From Straminergon stramineum (taxonomy: Eukaryota > Streptophyta > Bryopsida > Hypnales > Calliergonaceae): 64,000 bases of DNA. Position 1 is the first letter of the stretch, and every line of letters starts with the position of its first letter. The notes beneath the pieces are model-generated. The model worked only from the letters and a program-made list of their open reading frames with translations. It was not told the origin of the DNA and made no database searches. Below are positions 58,040 through 64,000 of this stretch, piece after piece. Both the position numbers and the translations under genes were made by a program. The stretch lies in assembly GCA_963920665.1 (NCBI GenBank), contig OY987265.1, forward strand, positions 28,029,001-28,093,000, written 5' to 3'.

Positions 58040-61000
58040 GATCCCAGAATATCCGGAATACTTAGTATTACTTCATTCTGTCCAAATGTCCGCATTTTTC
58101 GGCGGTTTTACTAGGGCTATGAAAACGAAGCTACTCACTCCAGTTTCAAATCCGAAAACTGCAACAACGATACAGAAATTCCAGCAGTCGTTGATTCAAT
58201 GCAAAACAACATCGACATACAACACAACGATACAACAAACGAACAATTCATTGTCATAGATTATTGACTTCGAGAAATGAAAACCTGGAATCAATTGACT
58301 GAAAATCTCAATACAAACTACAAAAGTACCGATAGAACCTTACTCAAAACGGTGAGCTCTACCTTCCCACAACTGTTTACACCTAGTGTCCAGAGGGAAT
58401 GCTACAAGCAACCTTTAGAAAATGGATCCAAATTGAATCGAAAGGAACAAACATCATGTAGAGGAGCAAATAGAAATCGAAAATGTGAGAAAGAATACCC
58501 TAACCCAAACATCCACGGAAGTGGACGACTTCTTGGCGAGAAAAAAGAAGCGGCAAGTGAAGAAATGAAGTTCGAATTCTTCAGTGGCTAGCTGTCAATA
58601 TTGCTTGTTTACTAAAAAAATCCACTGCGTTGTTGACTTTTTTATTTATAAAAAGGCATGGACAGCTATTTTCTATTTAAAAATGTATCACCCTCTTTCC
58701 GGTCAATAGTGTTCTTGAGATTCATTTTCTATTTCGGAGAAAGTCCTTTTCGTTTTGTCAGTTCCACAAAGTCCCTCTCATTAATATGATCAGAGGGACC
58801 TTCTTATTACTTTAGGCAACAATATTTTAGGATATACTCAATGCTAATTTTAAGGCAGCATGGATTGCACATGGTACTTAAAGTAGAGGAGTCTATTATG
58901 AATTTTTGTCATTACCCGGGGAAAAAAACATTTTTGTCTCATGTACATATTCCATTCTTCTTACCATTACAGTAGGAACTCCAAATCATTTTTAAACTAG
59001 AAATATGTTGGGACCACAAGTCCATGGAACCCAACGCTACTTTTTCACTATTACATGTACCTTTTACAGTTTGAGTTTGAGTTTTCTTAGTAACTATTAT
59101 AGATACAGTTTAGGGGTTTTAGGGTTTAGGGTTTAAGGGTTCAGGAGTTCAAGGTTCAGGTTTTGTGGATTTTTAGATCATGAATGGAATTTTTTGGAGA
59201 ACAATTGAGGGCGTGCTTAGAGGTTACTTCAAACTTGTATTAAATTTGTATAGGGTTTGCAAAAAGTTTATATCTCTAGCTTTATTCTTTTTATTCAAAG
59301 GATTCATGTTTTAATTCTTAGGACTGATGATTTGAACGCTACTTTTGGAAAGGTATACTACAAATAAATAAATTCATGAATCATTTATCTTGGAAATAGT
59401 CTAAACATGTATTTTTTTGTCTTATAACTCTTGAGTCAAATTCTATGACGTGGATGATTACATTTTGTTTTAGGGTACTGAAGGCCTCTCAATGAAAATT
59501 TGAAAACTAAATACACAAATTCTGAATGATCCTCATTCCTATCATTGAAAAAATTTAGAACCTTAAAAAAAAGAGTAGTGCCTACTCTTTGGAATTTGTT
59601 TTGTTTGTAACATGAAGTATTCAAATTTTTATCTTAAAGTGATCATAGAATACTAACACATACATGTTCTACAAACATAAAGACTACTTTACAGAGTTTT
59701 AGAATAGGTTAAGAGCTATATTCATATTTTCAAAATATATTATGAAGATTCGTAAGAAGTGAAAGATGACCACACATACACTCTTATCATAGAGACTATA
59801 CTTATAGGAACCATATAGTTTTTGCAAACAGATATTAGACAAGAAAAAAATTTATGAATTACTAATAATTAAATTACAAATGAAGTGAATATTTTAAAGC
59901 TATTTGAAAATCTTGTACATATTTAAAAGTTCTTTCATGAAGGCAAATGAACATGAAATTCATGTGTTCAACGATTGTAGGTAGTTGTATTCTCTTATGC
60001 CAATTAAAAAAAGAGTTGGAAGCAATTAAGCAATAACTATTTACATATTGGGACATCCAAATTCTACATTTTTTAATTTATGTCCATTGGTGTAAACTTT
60101 GCACTCTTCGTAATGTTTCACTATACACAATGTAAAATGGTGGAAAAATAAGAATGTAAGTACTATTTATAATTAACGAACACAACTTATAGAAATGTAT
60201 AATTTCAAGTAGAAAGTGTGAAAGAAAATGACCCAAGACATTAAAAATATTGACAATATCTAAAGGTCCTTCAAAGTTGAAGACTGTAGGTGCTACTCTT
60301 TCTTTAAATTATATTGTGAGACAAATGACTTAGGCATCTTCTTTACTAAAAGAAAAAATGTTTTAGAGGACAAGACATAGAATTCTTAGGAAAATCTATA
60401 GAAAATATGAAATCTACATTTTCAAAATATAGGAATTTCTACAAAGTCTTAGGAACATTGATGTTGTAGTATATATGTTTAAAAATTACAATAGAATCCT
60501 AAACAAAAATGAAGTATAAGCATAGGCATTTAAAAAAATGTAGCTTGTACATTGAAAAGTTTTTTAGGGACTAGACATTCATGCACACATTCAAATAATG
60601 AAGTTCATTTGTAAGTTCAAAATACTAGAATGAGTGAACAATGCTATAATATTTGCGGTGAAGGTACAATAATTTGAAATCAAGCAAAGTAAATAACAAA
60701 AAATAGCGTGAATGAATTCTGCTGAACATTAAGTTATTTCACATTTTTATAATGCTAAATAATTAAATTTTATCATGAATTGAGATGCACATACAAAATT
60801 AGGCTTCAAAACATTCCAAAATTTGCACAATTGGGAAATGCTTGCTTACATACAACAGAACTAGAATTTGTATAACTCACTAACACCCTCTTCTTCATAC
60901 ACTTAGACATGTAAGTGGTTGCATGAGTAACATGTGAATCATGTTTTTAGAAGCACTATGGCTTTATATTATTGTTTGTTATTGCAAATATGTTAGCAAG

Positions 61001-61378
61001 ACTAGATTCTATGTTTACAAAACAATTGCATGTACATATAGAAGGCTACATATGTCTAAGATAACATGAAATGAATCATTGCACTGCACTATTGCATTCA
61101 TTCCATTAAAATCCAATCATTCATGGCTTTAGGTGCCACATATGTAATTATGATGATTTATTGGAAGGACCATTTTGTATTGAGTGCAATATTAGGAAGA
61201 AGTAAATGACCAATTGAAATACTTCAAATTTTTTTGGTCTAGGGTTTAGATTTTCTTTAGCTTTCCCTTCCAAATTGTGCTACTCTATATCTTTCTTCTC
61301 AGGTCATTAGTATAATATCTACAAAATTCCTATTGCTACATTTGTGCTTATTGTAAAAATTTACCTTACATTTAACAT
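58040..61378. other. Duplicated non-coding AT-rich DNA, copy 2
   Basis: Counterpart of 31874-35028. A 104-codon frame at 58277-58591 is not preserved as a full frame in copy 1 and is probably not a gene. A telomere-like patch lies at about 59109-59165. Confidence 0.5.
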
Positions 61379-62915
61379 CAGGGTTGCTAGCGTGCAAGCC
61401 TGTGAGCGTGAGCTTGTGAGCGGGAAAAAGAAAGTGGGAAAAAAGTGTGAGGTATCCATGACCGTGGATGTACCCTATGACCGTGGCTCCACTAGAAGGG
61501 TTATTTAATTGTTTTCTCAGTTGTAAGTAATCTATGAATTAAAGGAAAAAATATATGCTTTAACATTTGCATTCAGTAGAGGGTTTAGGGTATGCTTAAA
61601 ACCCACCCATTTGTCACTTAGGGTCATCGGATATCTTTTGGTAAGAGACTTTGTTTGGTGCAGTATTCCTCTAAAGTAGGACCATTTTTTTGAGTTAAAG
61701 AGTCTATGGGTCATGAGAATCATTAGAAGAAAGGTCATGCCGGTGAAATATTGGGGTTTAGGGTCACTTATATTGCAAGTATATCATGAGAAATCGCTAA
61801 TGTGGCCTAAAACTTGAAATAGTTCATAAAAAATGCATGCAATCTTAGAATCACTTTCAACATTTATTGAAAACAAACATTGACGTTAGTGACATCAATT
61901 GCAAAAGTGAATTGTGCATGATAAAGTTGGCACTCCTTTGGTGACCAATTTGTATTGTGTATTGCAGTGTCTTGGGCATTGCAATGACAACAATCTAGAT
62001 GATACTAAATTAAATTACTTGAAATTTAGAGCAATCATCACATGAATTTCTCATCTAAAAAGATTGAAAGAACTACATGATTCATGATCTAAATAAGCTA
62101 GCCAAACTCCTATAAAAGTTTCCCCCAAATCACAAAGTTTCGTTCCAAACTCTGAAGGTTTCGGGCCCAAACTCTCAAAGTTTGGGTCAATTGTTATAAG
62201 TGTACAGTCAATTGTTATAAGCAAAGGAAGAATTATATCATTCACTCGTTCATCCAAAAGTTGAATTGGTATATTTTTCCCTGTTAGCATTCATGAAATG
62301 ACTGTTATTGTTATGTTCAGAATTTATCACATAGAAGATTTTCTCATGGAGTCTCTTCTGTTGTTGTAATTTTTTTTATTGAGACTGTAGTGTTGTAATG
62401 TTTTTTTGAAGCCCTATTATTTTTGGCAAGACGCTGGGGTTATTTATATGTTCATAATTTTTCATACACCAAACTTTTTCAAAAAAACTTTGGTTGTTGT
62501 AATTTTTGTTCACTTCCTATTTTTTTGCATGAAGACTCTTAGGACGGGGTGAATGTAATTTTATTTCTCACACCTATTTTGGTCTAGGGATTGTTTAAGG
62601 ATAGCTATGTATATCTATATATGGACATTTCTTTCTAATCATTTTTTTTTGGTTTAGGGTTTATGATTGGCTAAGGATTTTAGTTTTCGCGAACCCTATT
62701 TTGTTTAAGAAGACTTTTGTATTTCCGGGTTGAAATGATTTTTTCTTTCACGCCCTATCTTTATGCGGAAAGATTTTCAATAAGAGAAAACCAACAATGC
62801 AAGAGAGCCCAGGAAAATGAATCACACAACATGTAGCCATAAAACAAACAAATCCAATCATAATAAAAATCAAAACATAATAGATTGACTCATAGGATAT
62901 GTCAATCTCATAAGA
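61379..62915. other. Non-coding stretch
   Basis: It begins CATCAGGGTTGCTAGCGTGC, followed by GTGAGCGTGAGCTTGTGAGC words and two ATGACCGTGG words. This may be another element's end, but no partner was found. The remainder is AT-rich without a gene. Confidence 0.4.
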
Positions 62916-64000
62916 CTAAGTTGCAATAGACTCTGTCGCAGAATCTATGTCACTAGAAGAATTCGAGGTCTCTCTCCCCTCGGATGCTGATCCGTCTATG
63001 AATTGCAAGACATTTAAAGCATATGAAAGATTACGCCGTTTGGATTTTGAAGTACCAAACTCTTGAAACGCCGAAGCTAGTTGCTCTACATACACTAGAA
63101 GATCAAAGGACTTCTCCAAACTCAAGATAAGTCTTCGTTTCTTCTTGAGTGCATTCGTTGACATCAATCCCTCATTGCGGAAAACACAAATGGTTGAATA
63201 TTAGATTCATGAAGCATTACAAGTATAATGCACACCAATATTTAATAAACGGAGAAACTTACTTACTAGGTCTAGCTCGCCGAACAAATTGGTGAGGTAC
63301 TATGATCATGGCATCTGGATCTTGTGACGCTACAACTACAGGTGCCTCAGTAGCTGAAACTCGTGCGACAGGAGGAGTGGACTTCTTCATGGGCTCAAGG
63401 ATGGATGAAAAAATCGTTCCATCCTCTTCCAATGCCACAATGTGGCGTCCTGATGCGCGACATGCTATAATGGAGGCACCTGAAGAAAAACACAAATCAA
63501 TATCTAAGTGTTTTTTTGGATGGCGTAGACATTGAAAATCAACTTCTGAAAATTCAAACTCACCTGTGGATGCTGTGCAATCAAGCACCAAGTCTCCTTC
63601 ATCAGTAGTCCCTTCAATTATAAATTGGATGAAGCGAGCGTCCTTCTCTCGAGCTCCGCACCACGGGATTTGATCCATATTGTTCATCAACATGGAGTCC
63701 TCGGTGGTGAAGTTGATCAATAAGTCATCACGCTTGAGGTCAACTTTGGCCTTCAACATTGTTGCCGAGCGCTTGAAAAAAAATTCCGATATCCCTCTTG
63801 TACCAAGATCTTTCACCAAGAGGGTGATGCCGAATTTCAAGGTCTGCAAGCATAAACCAAAACATATGTAAATAAGAAGTTCAAAAAAATTATAAAATTA
63901 TAAATACAAACAAAATTTTAAAGAATAGATAAAATCATACCGTGTTGGTTTGGTTAATGGCTGATGTCAAGTGCACCCAATTCATGCCCATCCACTCTTT
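62916..64000 (-). CDS. DNA methyltransferase-like gene, 3' part, second paralogue
   Basis: Exons on the minus strand: from the window edge to 63941 (KEWMGMNWVHLTSA..NT), 63843-63564 and 63479-63267, each with GT..AG borders, plus a possible last exon 63167-62916 (basic, then Ser-rich and acidic) whose junction phase I could not settle. The protein aligns with exons 9-11 of the gene at 45747, and both visible introns sit at the same positions and phases. Motifs: PWCGAREKD, FIQFIIEG, GDLVLDCTASTG in the AdoMet-motif position, then ACRASGRHIVALEEDGTIF. No stop is seen in the aligned exons. The catalytic motif IV and any ParB-like part lie outside the window. The likely role is DNA base methylation or a derived DNA-binding role; activity is unproven. 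Confidence 0.65.

Larger units (their letters stand above)
55834..61378. repeat. Direct duplication, copy 2
   Basis: Second copy of 29678-35028 in the same orientation, slightly longer through small indels, including an extra segment near 59190-59400 that copy 1 lacks. It lies about 20.8 kb downstream of copy 1, and the MULE-type and methyltransferase-like genes lie between the copies. Confidence 0.9.

Noticed and set aside
58277..58591. 104-codon frame in direct duplication copy 2
   Set aside because: The corresponding frame in copy 1 is broken by stops and indels, and no domain is visible.
29678..61378. Giant LTR retrotransposon with 5.4-kb LTRs
   Set aside because: The duplicates lack TG..CA ends and a target duplication, contain a gene half, and the interior holds MULE and methyltransferase-like genes instead of gag-pol.

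Overview
The window looks like nuclear DNA of a land plant. It has intron-containing genes with GT..AG junctions, TTTAGGG-type telomere-like repeats, hAT, MULE-type and LTR-retrotransposon remnants, and tRNA-derived SINE-like pieces. The protein families (DUF7869-type, MULE with SWIM finger) suggest a seedless plant such as a moss, lycophyte or fern, but that is recalled family knowledge, not proof. The region is repeat-rich and almost every gene in it is broken or unfamiliar. All gene models and splice sites were read by eye.

Layout. (1) 1-21313: a near-perfect inverted repeat (arms 1-6666 and 14647-21313) around an 8-kb centre, with a 200-N gap at the inner end of the left arm. Each arm carries one 519-aa coiled-coil gene, a 213-bp tandem repeat and two GC-rich arrays. 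The centre holds the 3' end of an unknown gene, a paralogue of the 519-aa gene, and a protein-kinase-like gene with one in-frame stop. (2) 21.8-25.7 kb: a hAT transposase gene with two in-frame stops. (3) 26.5-28.9 kb: a hAT terminus abutting the 3' half of a DUF7869-type gene. (4) 29.7-35.0 and 55.8-61.4 kb: a direct duplication carrying the 5' half of a DUF7869-type gene plus long non-coding sequence. (5) 36.8-40.1 kb: a hAT terminus split by a solo LTR, then a GC array and a truncated paralogue of the 519-aa family. (6) 40.7-44.5 kb: a decayed MULE-type transposase with a SWIM finger. (7) 45.7-54.4 kb: an 11-exon gene for a protein with a ParB-like motif and a DNA N6/N4-methyltransferase-like domain, interrupted by four stops and a small hAT element. 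(8) 62.9-64.0 kb: part of a second, apparently uninterrupted methyltransferase paralogue.

Two themes link the parts. First, GC-rich arrays built from two related words (ACCCGCRGTCGCC and ACCCGCAYGCGCC) precede unrelated genes (519-aa family, kinase-like, hAT transposase), always in the same orientation relative to the gene. They are followed by a TATA-like box, and in three genes by a shared CTTTYATYC..CTTGAAG block. This looks like one mobile promoter module reused by several genes. Second, coding sequences are mostly inactivated by in-frame stops, with very few frameshifts. Where duplicate copies allow comparison, most stops are C:G to T:A changes, as expected for methylated, silenced DNA.

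The most unusual content is the ParB-like/DNA-methyltransferase pair and the shared array-promoter module.
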